Assembly: GCA_036362985.1 (NCBI GenBank)
Contig: JAYGXS010000001.1
Coordinates: forward strand, 15,322,487 to 15,386,486
Direction of reading: 5' to 3'
Length of the DNA stretch: 64,000 bases
Origin: Ligula intestinalis
Taxonomy: Eukaryota > Platyhelminthes > Cestoda > Diphyllobothriidea > Diphyllobothriidae
Shown here in pieces: positions 46,841-58,463 of the stretch (its first letter is position 1; every line of letters starts with the position of its first letter). The notes beneath the pieces are model-generated. The model did not search any database, was not told the DNA's origin, and was given only the letters and a program-made list of their open reading frames with translations. The translations under genes were made by a program, and so were the position numbers.

Positions 46841-46916
46841 CGCGGCCTCGGTTGGAGTCGAACCCACACAGCAGGGAAGCCTTTTGCGCAGCCAACGCTT
46901 TACCATTTAAGCCGCG
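46841..46916 (-). repeat. tRNA-derived SINE-like repeat, family 2
   Basis: On the minus strand it reads GCTTAAATGGTAAAGCGTTG and GGGTTCGACTCCAAC, fair A- and B-box-like motifs. Both ends carry AAAAATTCGCGG or its inverse. It resembles the copies at 19.4 and 32.2-32.6 kb. Confidence 0.55.
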
Positions 46917-47183
46917 AATTTTTCAGAACTGGGTCCATCGAACATGTAACGTTCACATGAAAAATCTTACTGAATGCGTTCCAACCTTCAACCAGCTTAC
47001 TTGCGGCTTGAGATCAGCTAAAGCTTATACCTAATCTGCTGGACATAACCGGTCTTGCCTGGGTTCACCCGCTGGTCAGGCCACGGTTTACACTGTGGTA
47101 AGCACCGGCAGTCAAATTGGCGGTATGTGTTTCTAGCAAACGGTGCGTGAGAACTTCTCTCGTATCTGCAGTCCCTTCCCCTA

Positions 47184-48583
47184 TACAGTATGGCTCATAA
47201 TTCATTTAAAATGCCGACATATGCGCTATGCGCAAGATTGATACTCTTTCGCTAATCGCCATTGAGTAAGGATGTAATGCTGATTATCGTGTAGTCTATT
47301 CTAAAGTCATTTCAGTCACGATAGGATGCGGCCTTTTAACAAGCTTCGTTCTGATCGCTAATAAAACCGATATACTCTGAAGAGTAGCTATTTAAGTAGT
47401 ACACATTCTCAGAATCGATTTTGACTTCCCTTATAAGTTCAAACATATTTTATGGAATAAATAAAAGTATAGAAATACATTTTTCGTACTTATTTGGTAG
47501 CAAATTACACTTTAAATTTTTATGCTTAAGGAAATAGCATCTTTCGGTCTCAAAAAGTTTCTCATATGAGCATTTTTTACGATTGTGATGTATTCATTTG
47601 TAATACATCACATCGCCAATTTAAAGAAAACGTACTTTGCTACCAAATAAGTGCAGAAGTTTTGGTGCGATCATCTAGTTGGGTCTCATATTTTCATATG
47701 TATAATAACGAACTACTTACACATTTTCAGTAGAACGAATTAACCATGATATTCGATTTTTTACACGCCATTAATCGATCCAGCTGGGATTTGCTGATGG
47801 CATTGAACTGCAGAGCGGTTCTTCGAAGGCCAACACATTCCATAATTGGTATAATCGGCAAACTACGAAAAGTTGGCCTTTTGAACTAACCACGGGAATT
47901 ATCGCTTACTTACATTTTTTTAAGTAGGGAGATTTACATAATCTCGCCACGTTTGTTCTTCTTTAAACTTTTTCCTTGTTGGTGTTGGTGATACCACTGG
48001 AAAATGCCTCTCAGTTACCTCGCCTGACGCTTGGGCACACTCCCCCTCCACATACACGTTCGCCGTTGGTCGGGCGGGGGATTAGCGATGTTATTAAAGC
48101 TCATTTCAGTGTCTTCTCCCAAGGTTTGAGTACGCGACCCAGCGTGCCCTCGTAACTTTTTTATTTAACAAAAATATAAGGATATAATTTGTTTCCTGAC
48201 ATGCTCCGGCCGTCCTCTCCCCGAATATCAGGTGTGCGTGAGCCTGCAGGGCGCGCTTCACATTTTCCCAAAACGACCCCACGACATAATCCTTCCGAAG
48301 TTTTTTCTCTTATGTTTTGCCTAGAATATGTTTGAGTTTATAAGCGCAGTCGAAATCAATGATAAAAATGCATGGTACTTAAGCAGCCACGTTTTACAGC
48401 AGATGTGTTTTCTAAGCAGCCAGAAGGAAGCTTGTTAAAAGTCCGGCCTTCTATCTTGACTGAAATGACTTCAGAAAAGACAACGTGATGATTAATATTA
48501 CAACCTTACGGACTGCCGATTAGCGAGAGGGTATCAATCTCGCGCATTTGAGGGCATTTTACACAAATTTTGGGCCGTACTTT
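47184..48583. mobile_element. TIR element of the TACAGTA family, long copy
   Basis: The left end TACAGTATGGCTCATAATTC leads to CTCTTTCGCTAATCGCC. The right end has GCCGATTAGCGAGAGGGTAT through TTTTGGGCCGTACTTTA. The copy is 1.4 kb, longer than its relatives, with unrelated sequence at about 47.65-48.33 kb that is probably inserted. Confidence 0.6.
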
Positions 48584-48735
48584 AATATTCGTTCCCTTAG
48601 CTGTAGTATACAAACTTTTTTAAGTAATTTTATGCGAGTGAGTCATGGGCATAGAAGGTGAGTTGGGAATCGATAAGAGAAGGCTGGTTACGCGTTCGTG
48701 AGAATTTGTCGCAGACGATCCAGGGGGCGGAGTAG

Positions 48736-48738
<3 letters not shown>

Positions 48739-48770
<32 letters not shown>
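48739..48770. repeat. (GA)n simple repeat
   Basis: About 16 AG units between two TACAGTA-family copies. Confidence 0.9.
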
Positions 48771-48774
<4 letters not shown>

Positions 48775-49084
48775 CGCAGTTAGGTGACAGTAGACCATGC
48801 CAAGCGCGGAACTTGCAGGTTCCTTTGTGCCCACAAGACCGACTCAAAGCGCTTGCTTCTGCTGTTGATAGCAGACGCTGACTCAGGGACTTGTGGGGTA
48901 CTTCGCTGGTTATAAACAGCGTCATTCTCACGCATATTGTTGATTCCGGACTTCTTGTAGTCCACCTAACGAAACTTTCCAGGTTATTTGGAAGGTCTCA
49001 CCAAACCTCCTCAAGTCCTGGGGTCAGGATTTGTTAGTAATAGCAGAAGTGTCTGTCATCATGTTAGGTAAGTCAGTCTTGCGT

Positions 49085-49250
49085 GCACTAAAGGAGCTCG
49101 TTAAAAGCCAGCATGCTATCGTTGCTGAAATGACTTCAGAATAGACTACACGGTAATCAGCATTACAACCTTATTCACTGCCGATTAGCGAGAGGGTACA
49201 AATCGTTCGCATATGTTGGCATTTTACACGAATCCTGGGCTGTACTGTGT
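49085..49250. mobile_element. TIR element of the TACAGTA family, right end only
   Basis: GCTGAAATGACTTCAGAATA, GCCGATTAGCGAGAGGGTAC and the end CCTGGGCTGTACTGTGTA match the right end of the copy at 48.4-48.58 kb. No left end is present. Confidence 0.55.
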
Positions 49251-49485
49251 AGTGAACTATTGCTTTACTTAATTGCATATTTCGTGTAGACTGCGACTTT
49301 TGAAATACTCAAAAGCATATTGTGATTATTATTCAACGTTGGGGTTGATTAACCGAATTTCTCTTGAAGTTTCCTTTCCTAAAAGTATAACTCTCCTGTA
49401 AAGCTTATCTGATATCATTTTACATTTGGATTTTCCTTCCCGAATATAGCTGACTTTAGTCAATTTAGATTTCTTTTTTTTTCAG

Positions 49486-49497
49486 ACAAAAAACCGG
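49486..49497 (+). CDS. Candidate 12-nt microexon between fingers 9 and 10
   Basis: TTTCTTTTTTTTTCAG is followed by ACAAAAAACCGG and then the near-perfect donor GTAAGTGT at 49498. The 12 nt would enter and leave in phase 1, like the finger exons. Joined to its neighbours it would add N-K-K-P to the linker and make the next codon GAA (Glu) instead of AAA (Lys). Strong sites this close are unlikely by chance, and flatworms are known for symmetrical microexons. There is no independent proof of use. Confidence 0.4.
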
Positions 49498-49942
49498 GTA
49501 AGTGTAAGCTTGATGAACGATGCTGCGCTTGCGCGGTTGAAAAATTATATCCCCATGTTTTGTGTTTTTTACTTGCACACCATATTTATAGCATTGTTAG
49601 ATGTGAATTATACTTTATATTATTTATTTATACTGCACGGCGTACGCTACCGTGTCTAATCGCACTGCTCATAACCTTTTGGTTTCCACTTCTGAGTTTT
49701 ATGAAATCCGATGCTTTAATTGTATAGGGAAAGATAAACGTAGCTCATCACACGCAAGGTAAATGTCACTGTTCACTAATATCGTGCTATAGATTAATTT
49801 CCAGTATATTAGCTTTCACCCGGCGTAATTTATGTAATTGAAAGTGTGAATATGTCTTTTTTTACACCTACTTCTCATCCACCTACACTCAGAATAAGAG
49901 CATCCCTCACATTAATCGACTGTCTCTGTTTTCTTTGTGCAG

Positions 49943-50023
49943 AAACACGAGCTTATCCTTGTGAAATTTGTGGCAAGGTCTTTCTGGGTCACCTACAGAG
50001 CCACATTGACTGCATGCATAAAA
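49943..50023 (+). CDS. Zinc-finger exon 10 (C2H2 with a shortened loop)
   Basis: This exon is 81 nt instead of 87, still phase 1-1, after TTTGTGCAG and before GTACG. It encodes TRAYPCEICGKVF and LGHLQSHIDCMHK. Spacing is C-x2-C-x10-H-x4-H. Two residues are missing between the conserved Phe and Leu, exactly where the DNA-contacting start of the helix should be. All four ligands remain, so it may bind zinc, but normal base recognition is doubtful. The loss is 6 nt and keeps the frame. Confidence 0.85.
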
Positions 50024-50029
50024 GTACGC

Positions 50030-51225
50030 GTTTCTTCATGCTTTTTAAAGAAGTAACTATCTCGCTACCCTCCCGCTCTCTTCCTTCATAACTCTCTTTC
50101 CGGTCCACATGTTTCTTTAATCGTTTTTTTACAGGGTAACTGTGTTCGGGAAACGCCAATATCTATCCTTTGTCAGACTCTTCGGTTGTGAAAAAATAGC
50201 TGCGTGGTTAAAATTTATCGATGGACACATTTTTACGATATTTAGAATGCAGTTTTGGCTACGCTTTGGATTCTCAACCATCTGCTGGATTTCCGGTCTA
50301 ATTTAACATCAGCAGTGGTAAAGACCCGCTTATTGGCGGTCAGACGTTATCATTGGAGTCTAGATCATTTGGGTGATGTAATCGGTTTCTCAGAATCCAG
50401 CCTTACAAAATCCTACTAACACTGTCGTCTTTGACTTTGTGACTGCACATACTCACATATGCAAATATTCTGGGCACGTTTTGTTGCGTTCGCTTGGCGA
50501 ATGTTAGGTCCTTATAATGATTGTTTTGCCTAACGCAACGAGATGGAACAGTACTCGCTTCTGTATGCGTGTACGTTTGTGCAAACGGCTTGGATTGGCA
50601 CCCGCTAAACCGTTTGACATTGCGCGGCTTGCGTTGCTACTGCCTGTGACTTGGTTGTTCGTTAATTTTAATCCTGGCTGGGAAGCCATTCTGTGTTCTG
50701 TTTTACCCTTTTGTGTCCATGTGTTTTCGAAGATTCAATGGATCTTCGATTCCTTTACCAATGTAGTCGATGTTCCCCTTGGTAAGGGCTTACTACTCTA
50801 GGTTGACTCGGAGGGATAAATCTGTGATCGATATGAGAGTTCGGAGGGACTGAATTGCCGTTGTATTTGTTCCAACAGCTGTTCCCTAGCCGTTATCTTT
50901 TAGGAAAACCTTGCGTTTCAGGTAGACTAATGCGTGGGGCAGTTTGGATGAGGTTCATCCTAACGTTGTTACTTGATTTATTGATTATTAACCGTTTATT
51001 AGTAACCAGGCGTTATCCGATCACATTACTCTTTGTTTCTGAATACTCCCCTATCGATTCACATTGGTCTCGTTCCCTGCATCTTCATTCATTGTGTCAG
51101 GTACTAAACATATAACCGACACAACTACATAAGTTTAAGGTGTTAAGCGCGCCCATTCCTCACAACTGTGAGGCCGGGAAAGTGGAATAGAATGTAAAGG
51201 CTACGGCTTCGTGATTTTTCATAAC
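50030..51225. other. Intron stretch after finger exon 10
   Basis: No element recognised. The overlapping frames at 50.5-50.8 kb on the two strands lack motifs. Confidence 0.35.
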
Positions 51226-52149
51226 TACAGTAGACGCCGTTTATCATGCATAATTTCGACATATGCGAAAGACTAATACTCTTTCGCTAATCGGAATTGA
51301 TTCCAGTTGTGATAATGACTATTGCGTAGTTTATTCTGAAGTCATTTCAGTCAGTATAGGGTGCCGGCTTTTTAACGAGCTTCGTTTCGACTCCTAGCAA
51401 AACGTATCTATTGTAAAAACTAACTACTTCAGTAGTATACCTTTTTATCATCGATTTTGACTGCGTTTATAAAGCCAAATATATATATAATCAAAGAAAA
51501 GGTAGCGGACGGTTTTAAAAAAGTTACCCAATTGCCGAACAATTTTCTAAACGAGAGAATGCTACACTCGAATTCAAGGTTTAAAAACTGCGCACTGTGT
51601 GCATCCTGTTTGAGGAACTGTACAGTTTCACCTACAGTTTGAGGAAGACGTCACCTAGTAGTCATCAAATACTGAAATAGATTTTGAATATATTTTTTGC
51701 AGTAAAGGCAGCACTAATAAATTGACGGATACGATTTATTATGGATGAAGACCTAACAATCTTAAAAAGCTCATAATTAGCAGCTAATTTAAAACCTAAA
51801 GCTATCCTTTCTTTGAGTAAAAATTTAACGAACGCGTTATTTGATTTCAAACAAATACAATAAATAATTTTTTCGTGCATGTTTTCCATAAAATATATTT
51901 GAATTTATAAAGGCAGTCAAAATAAATGATAAAAAGGCATACTACCTAAGTAGGCAGCTGTTACAATAGATGCGTTGCTAGGAGTCGAAACGAAGCTCGT
52001 TAAAAAGCCGGCTTTCTATCCTGACTGAAATGACTTCAGAATAAACTACATGATAAGCAGTACCACAACTGGAGTCAATTCCGATTAGCGAAAGAGTATT
52101 AGTCTTTCGCATGTGTCGAAATAGTGCATGATCAACGGCGTCTACTGTA
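51226..52149. mobile_element. TIR element of the TACAGTA family, complete copy (924 bp)
   Basis: The ends are long inverted repeats. TACAGTAGACGCCGTTTATC and the following 60 nt to CGGAATTGA are mirrored by TCAATTCCGATTAGCG through AACGGCGTCTACTGTA at 52149. A second inverted pair lies inside. No transposase frame. This is one of the least decayed copies. Confidence 0.75.
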
Positions 52150-52800
52150 TAAACATTCTGTCGCGCTTAAGCTATCGCGTGGTTCACAAAGCCGTGGTTT
52201 GTAAGATTTATAACGCGCGGGATAACTCGAACTACGCAGTCCGCGGTCCATTCCGTGTTTTTTGGAATGGTGAACTGAGCGTCAGATTGCAATAGCTCCT
52301 TATTGATATTACTTTTATGGCACTCCCAATACGTGTGATCCAGGCTAGGTTTTCTGGCTAGCTTAGGAACGGTTCCAGCTGTGCTAGTTACCTGCGCCTG
52401 ATTCGCTTGACTTTTTCGCTCCACTGGTGGTCCAGGTGCTGTGATTTACATGGTTAACCTCGTCGACTATGACGGTTGAGGTGCTAAACAAGAAAGTAGA
52501 CTGGTGTGAGTGCCATGTCTGTTTTCTACTAGCACCGTGTTGAGATCTGAGGGGAAGCCGACTCCGCCTTTGTTATTTTCAATCCAATTCAATCATACGA
52601 GTATAAGCTGTATCAGTTTGGACTAGGTACATCAAGTCTTGTTGCGGCCTTAAACATTCTGACTTTGTTACTTGTTGTATTGGCTACTAACTGCTTGTTA
52701 GTAACCAGATGTTTTCTGATTGCATTTATCTTCACTTCTGCATTGTCACTTGTCGATTCACATTGTTGTTTATTTTCTTTGCCTGCCTCACAATTTACGC
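52150..52800. other. Intron stretch before finger exon 11
   Basis: Nothing recognised. Confidence 0.35.
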
Positions 52801-52817
52801 TTTTTCGTTTGTTTCAG

Positions 52818-52904
52818 AACTGCAGAATTATTCATGCGACATTTGTGGCAGAGCGGTTGCGGCAAAGGGAAATTTGAACAAGCACATCGACGGTGTCCAC
52901 AAAA
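52818..52904 (+). CDS. Zinc-finger exon 11 (C2H2)
   Basis: This is an 87-nt, phase 1-1 exon after TGTTTCAG and before GTGTG. It encodes LQNYSCDICGRAV and AAKGNLNKHIDGVHK, with ligands complete. The conserved Phe is Val. Predicted contact residues are A, G, N, K. The linker starts LQNY instead of the usual LREH. Open frames on either side in the other + frames are shadows. Confidence 0.88.
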
Positions 52905-53237
52905 GTGTGTTTCTTGTCGCATTTTACTGGTTTTTTCCCTCTCACTTTCAGCTCAGTCAGATAAATGACGGTGGCAGCAAACCCAACCTTTAATCATAAC
53001 GATAACCGTTAGCTTAGATACCGCTCTTCGGTTCGGACACTGTCTTCTCCCCTTTCCTGGCTCCTGTCTTCGTGCAGTGGACAATAACGCTGCCATTGCC
53101 TCCCCCCTCTCAGGTGGCTATTTAAGCGCTTGTGTTCGGTTTAAATCCTCGGAAATACTGAATTAAACACCCGCGCGCATGTAGATTTTGCCAGAAAAAA
53201 AATATTATGCATGGTATTAGGTAATTCTTCTCCGATC

Positions 53238-54057
53238 TGTTTGAGGATGTACCCATCCTGGATCATTGTCATCGTAGCGAGCTAATTGGAACCCCAATTG
53301 TATATGTTAGTCGTTAACTATTAATAACAATGGTATTTTACTGGCAACACAGACCACATCACAAAACTGTTCGGCCTTTTTGGGCCTTATCAGGCGATGG
53401 TGGGTCAACTCCAGTGTAGCAGCGAGTAAAATATACAATTGTGGTTCCAATTAGCTTGCTAACATGACAGTGATCCAGGATGGGTACATCCTGAAACAGA
53501 TCGGAGGAGAATCACCTCATAACATCTATAGTCCCGATCAAAAACCGACAACACGGTGGACCCGTGGCTCAAGGGTTAGAGCGTTCGCCTCTGGCCGGAG
53601 AGACATGAGCTCGAAACTCGAGTTTGGCGGCAATTTCAGCTGTTACACTGGGGTTGACCTACCATCGCCTGATGAGGCCCAAAAAGGCCAAAAAGCTTCG
53701 TGAATGTGGTCTCCGTTTGTCGGCAAAATGCCATTGTTATTCACAGTTAACGAGTAACATGTAAAATTGGGGTTCCAATTAGCTCGCTTCCATGAAAGCG
53801 ATCCAGGATGGGTACATCCTGAAACAGATCGGAGTAGAATCACCTCATAACATATGTAGTCCAGATCAGAAACCGACAACACGGCGGACCCGTGGCTCAA
53901 GAGTTAAAGCGTCCGCCTCTGGCCGGAGAGACACGACTTTGAAACTCGAGTTTGGCGCGAATTTCAGCTGCTACACTGAAGTTGACCTACCGTCACCTGA
54001 TGATGCCAAAAATGACCGAAAAGCTTCGTGATGTGGTCTGTGTTGTCAGTAAACTAC
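53238..54057. repeat. Cluster of family-1 tRNA-derived SINEs, inverted then tandem
   Basis: Two minus-strand pieces (about 53238-53310 and 53330-53427) face two plus-strand full copies in tandem (about 53434-53750 and 53755-54057). The full copies share GATCCAGGATGGGTACATCC, GACCCGTGGCTCAAG and CTACACTG(G/A)(G/A)GTTGACCTACC. The tandem gives two look-alike 79-codon frames that are only the SINE itself. Confidence 0.7.
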
Positions 54058-54984
54058 CATAGTAAGCATATATAAAAACTATTTTAAGGGCAGTAGGCAT
54101 TTAAGTGCGTAATAAGGGTACAATATAGAATAAAACGTAATGTTCTGTGCGTGCAATAGTTACACCTCGAGTAGGCGTGCTGTGTTGTGTCTGCTCTGTC
54201 ACCGGTAGGGAGAACGGGGATGTAGGCGGCGGTGGGGTCAGGAAGGGAAGGAGACGGTCTGTGATGACGAGTGAAGGTGCGTGACTGAAAGAGGCAGGGG
54301 TGTGGCATCTATCACGTACGGCGTCACGCCATTCAAGGAGGCACGTGATTTCAGTTTTTGACCTGCCTCTGGGACAGCCAATCGCAAGTGCCACAAACTG
54401 CCATTTGCCAAAAAATTGGTCAACTGGCCAATGCCTCACTCCCCACCAAGCTTACAAATTCATACTGACACTATCGTAGCAAAAAGGCGCGCGGTCCCCG
54501 AGTTTGCCTCGCATCAGGGTTTCAGGCCCCCAGTGAGTTTTAATGCAGAATGCACAAACCCTTCTGATGTTTCCCCTTTGCTTCCCATACAGAACTGGAG
54601 CACCGGCATTTTCATCGACATCACATTACACGCTCTACATCCCTTGGGTCTACGCCAAAGCTAATTCGTTCCGTGTCTGCACAAACTCATCCAGTTTCAT
54701 GGTGCGCTGCACCTGCGCATTGTGTCGGCCAAGATCCTCAAGCCCTTCCTTTTGAGGTCTTCCTAGTCCATGGAAATTCTCTCCAGGCCATTTACCAATC
54801 GATCCGTAACTAGCTGGGAAAGCAGCAGTCAGTAAGGGGTTGAAGTGATCAACCTCTCGTCTTTCGCGAATGTTAGCATGTACGTACGAGTGTGTAGCGG
54901 TATAAGTAGTGGGTGTACTCAAATCACTTCGTTCATCAGGCAAGATCCCAGATTGGAAGTTAGAAGGCAGTAGGCACCTGTGAG

Positions 54985-55285
54985 AGAGATTTATTCTGTG
55001 CGGAATTCCCTGTTTATGTCTCAGGCGGCAGTGGCCACTGGCGAAGCCAGGGCTAGTGTTGACTGCGTCCAGCCAGACCTGAGAGTGTATGAGACAGTGG
55101 TGGCAGCTGCTTAAGTAGGATGGTGGAGCAGGTTCACGTGTTCTGTTATTGGTATGTTGAAATTTGCCAAGGGGATGTCGCCTGCAAAGGTCCCCTGCTG
55201 CGTTGGCCAAAGAAATGGCATGGTAAGTAGACTTTAGGAAGCCATGCTTATTTGGACGCGCGTTTATGCGTGGGTGTGTGCATGA
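54985..55285. repeat. Interspersed repeat, third copy of the 16.1-kb family
   Basis: TCTCAGGCGGCAGTGGCCAC opens the copy and TTATTTGGACGCGCGTTTAT closes it. Both match the 16.1-kb and inverted 17.0-kb copies. The 225-codon minus-strand frame at 54650-55327 runs through it. Confidence 0.55.
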
Positions 55286-55880
55286 CAAAATAAACTTAGG
55301 TGAACTCTGGAGGGGAAAAAAGGGCACCGGATAGCCGAATGACAGGGGACGCTGGCACAGCTGTTATCAGTAAGCCAGCAGTAGCTGTGAGGTCAAGCCT
55401 TTAGGAGCGGGGACGCCAGTGAAAGAAAGCATTGGAACGGTCGTTTGTGACCACGCAAGTTTTTGGGGCAGCGGGCCTTGGAGAACTAAGGGGCAACAGG
55501 CATTGTGGCTGTCCACCACAAGTGTCTGTCAACCCCAATCCGGTCTGACCAACCACCTTGAAGCCTGACTTCTATCGCCCTCTCACACTTCGGAGGCTGG
55601 CCTTATAGGCTGCGGACGCTCGCTAGTTCGGCTGTCAACCTGCCCCAAACTATTCTCCACTAGTTCTTTATGGAATATACTATGCACCCCACTTAGCGTC
55701 CCTCTTCTTTTCCCACAGAGAATCGGATCTGACGATGGCAGCGGCTAGGCTCTCCCCTATTAACTTAAGCCACTGCGATAGGGTCATACATGGTGATGCG
55801 TGAGGCTAGATTGCGTAACTTGTTCAGCAACAAGGTGGAAGAGCCTATCATGGTACAGCCTACGGTAAAAATGTGCCATT

Positions 55881-56031
55881 GGGTCTTCGTAAGGTGCTTA
55901 TGTATTAAAACCACCTACTTACAAATTGTCAGTATGGCTATTTATGTGGGATTGCATTTCGCGCGAAAAAATAGCACTACCGTTTATTTGTAAGTAGGCG
56001 GTTATAATACATAAGCACCTGCGAAGAACCC
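55881..56031. repeat. 151-bp hairpin-forming inverted repeat
   Basis: GGGTCTTCGTAAGGTGCTTA with TGTATTAAAACCACCTACTT and ACAAAT on the left is mirrored by ATTTGTAAGTAGGCGG through CATAAGCACCTGCGAAGAAC and CC on the right. Arms are about 45 nt with a loop of about 60 nt. It is possibly the core of a non-autonomous element, but no target duplication was identified. Confidence 0.7.
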
Positions 56032-56584
56032 ACGACGAATTCTTACGCAGTCTGTGAATGATCTTCTGCTGGCATCACTGACTTGAGAAGGATTGCAGTT
56101 ACCGATTAGGGGACACGTTCTGTCAGCCCTAATTAAAGGTTGCATCGGGGCCATGGGTTCCGTGGTCATTGACCGTGGTTTACCTTTTCTCTTCCGTTTT
56201 CCTCGAATAAAACGGTAACAAACGGCTACACCAGGGTTGAGCTTACTTTTATTCATTGCGCACCCCGCCGACTGGACTTAACGGAAGGCATTTAGCTAGC
56301 TACCTGCTTTCCGTCGCATCAATGCGCTTCTGGAACTTGCTCGGCTTACAGCACACATCTCGCTCAACAATTTTAGTTTCATTGGTGGATAATTGAGGTG
56401 TACGTATCCTCCAATTGGTTTTTTTGAAGATCTAAGAACTTGCTTTGTCCGAGTAAAGTGTTCTTCTTCCGTGTTTGAATCCTACTTCCGTTCTAAAATG
56501 AAACGGTTTTGTGTTTTTTTAACCATTTAACACCAATCGACGATCAACTAAGGCCCTAACTTGTTTATTTATTTCCTTTTGCAG

Positions 56585-56671
56585 AACTGAAAGAGCATGC
56601 ATGCGAGATCTGTGGACAGACCTTTTTACAGAAGGGCGACGTGGCAAGACACATCAACAACATTCACAAAA
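56585..56671 (+). CDS. Zinc-finger exon 12 (C2H2)
   Basis: This is an 87-nt, phase 1-1 exon after CCTTTTGCAG and before GTACG. It encodes LKEHACEICGQTF and LQKGDVARHINNIHK, with ligands complete. Predicted contact residues are Q, G, D, R. The LQKG stretch is shared with finger 1, which may mark these two as close relatives despite lying 36 kb apart. The helix Leu is Val. Confidence 0.9.
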
Positions 56672-58114
56672 GTACGATTATCTACTTGTTTGAAATAACA
56701 GCGTAAAAAAACGTTCCCTACATTTGCACTATAAAATTTTCGGTGGCTTCAACTGTTATTTAGTCAAAAGATCTACTGAAATCAAAGGAGTAGCATGTTT
56801 GTAGTCATATCAGTCCACCTTAACATCAGCTCCTCCAGAAAGCGCTTTGAACTAATGCTTCCTTGTGATGGTCTGCTCGAATTTCTGTCCTTACAAATAT
56901 TAACCTCTACAAGGTTGCGAAACTTGATCCTTTTTGTCGCAATTACTTCCGAATGATCCGAAAGGTGAAGCGATGTCTGCTAGCCAGATCCTCAAATCGA
57001 CACTAGCGCTGGAAATATTTTCATTTTTTAAAACAAAATATAATCTATGCAACCCGTTACTTGCAGTTTTTGCAGATGGTGGTTTTAAGTGCGAATACAA
57101 AATGCATGGTAACCGAAGTTCCTTTCTCGGCTATGGCGTCTTATTCGTCTGGACTGCTGTCTAGGACTCGCATTTTGGTTAATTTTGGACCGCTTTCGCC
57201 GTTGAGTCATGAAGTATTCTGAGCAGCTAGTCCTTACGCCAACAAAACCCAATGAACAATGATAACTTGGTGGAGCTGTTTGTAATTTTTGCCGACTATG
57301 AGCTGGCGAATCCTAGCTTCTTTTGGATTCACTCCATTCCAAGTAGTTCTCAGGCTTTTCGGAAGCACTGTTGACAATCTAGGATACTTCCACCTCCTCC
57401 CCAGCTGGAAGGGTAAGGAACCCAGCGTAACCGAATGGTGGTTAAACTTTGTAGGCTGTCCTGACGCGTCGTGCCTGTTTCCGACTGCTAACAACGGTTC
57501 AGTGGGAGCCGCCTCACGGTCTTGTCTCTTCACTGTGACTGTCCCCGTGCGATGACCTTAAGCTGCTGGACCGGATGGTCAGTCGCAAACGCACGCGAGC
57601 CCACGCACATGCCCAACTAATTGCAGTTCCTCAAGAGCCACTTAGGCACGCCACCCAGCAGGTGACCTTATTCCAACACAGAGTAATCATGCAACAGTGG
57701 AACTGGCTTCACAGTCACAGTAACTGTCCGATCTCACAGAAAGAGTTTCAGCACGGTCTGGACACAGCCAGTCCACCTCAGGCCTTGGCTTTGCCCCACG
57801 GCTACGCAGCAGCCCATTGGCTTTAACGCCAGCTGCGCACTGCCGCTCGAGATAGCAACTCCGGGTTCCGTACACAATCAATCCTCATTCGGGTGGCTTC
57901 CACTTTTACGTACACCTCGTTGTGTTCTTTCTTGGGGGACTCCAAAAGGGCGCAATAAGCAGGTGATACCGCGCAGAATTCACCGTTACAGCAGAAGGAG
58001 GACTGGGAAAGGTCTCCTCGTAACCTGTCGTTCTATGCTGCACTTGTGGCTGAAAAAGGCCGGCCGACTATTTTCCCAACCTTTATCGCTTTTGCTCCGT
58101 TTCTTTTTTTTCAG
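56672..58114. other. Intron between fingers 12 and 13
   Basis: No repeat family or exon recognised. Two opposing frames at 57.2-57.6 kb have no motif. Confidence 0.35.
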
Positions 58115-58201
58115 AACTGCGAAATTTTCAGTGCGAGACATGTGGATGTGCTTTTTCGGATCGAGGAGTCCTGAGAAAGCACATAGACGCCGTCCACAAA
58201 A
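58115..58201 (+). CDS. Zinc-finger exon 13 (C2H2)
   Basis: This is an 87-nt, phase 1-1 exon after TTTTTTTTCAG and before GTACG. It encodes LRNFQCETCGCAF and SDRGVLRKHIDAVHK, with ligands complete and an extra Cys in place of the Lys after CG. Predicted contact residues are D, G, V, K. The intron begins GTACGCTTATTTTTTTTACTT, the clearest example of the pyrimidine-rich start shared by many finger exons. A 1-kb inverted-repeat element begins 260 bp downstream. Confidence 0.9.
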
Positions 58202-58463
58202 GTACGCTTATTTTTTTTACTTCCTCTTTTACATTCCCTTGTTTTATTACCCAATCGAAACGTTGAATTTTACTTTTGCAGCGCCAACATCTTTATATTG
58301 CTCGTTACATTGTACTCGTTATGGCTACGATAATGACTGATGTAACCGGTCTCGATGATGTACCGTACGCTGTTTCTCCACGCGTGAGGATCTGGACAGT
58401 TCGAGCCATTCTCTTAGCCAGCGCCGGAGATCGAATACCAAAGGCCCAAGAACCACTTCCATG

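Noticed and set aside
53464..54031. Two similar 79-codon frames in tandem, and a related one at 61515-61718 (-)
   Set aside because: They lie entirely within copies of a tRNA-derived SINE.
54650..55327. 225-codon minus-strand frame as a gene
   Set aside because: Half of it is an interspersed repeat with copies at 16-17 kb, and no domain is visible.
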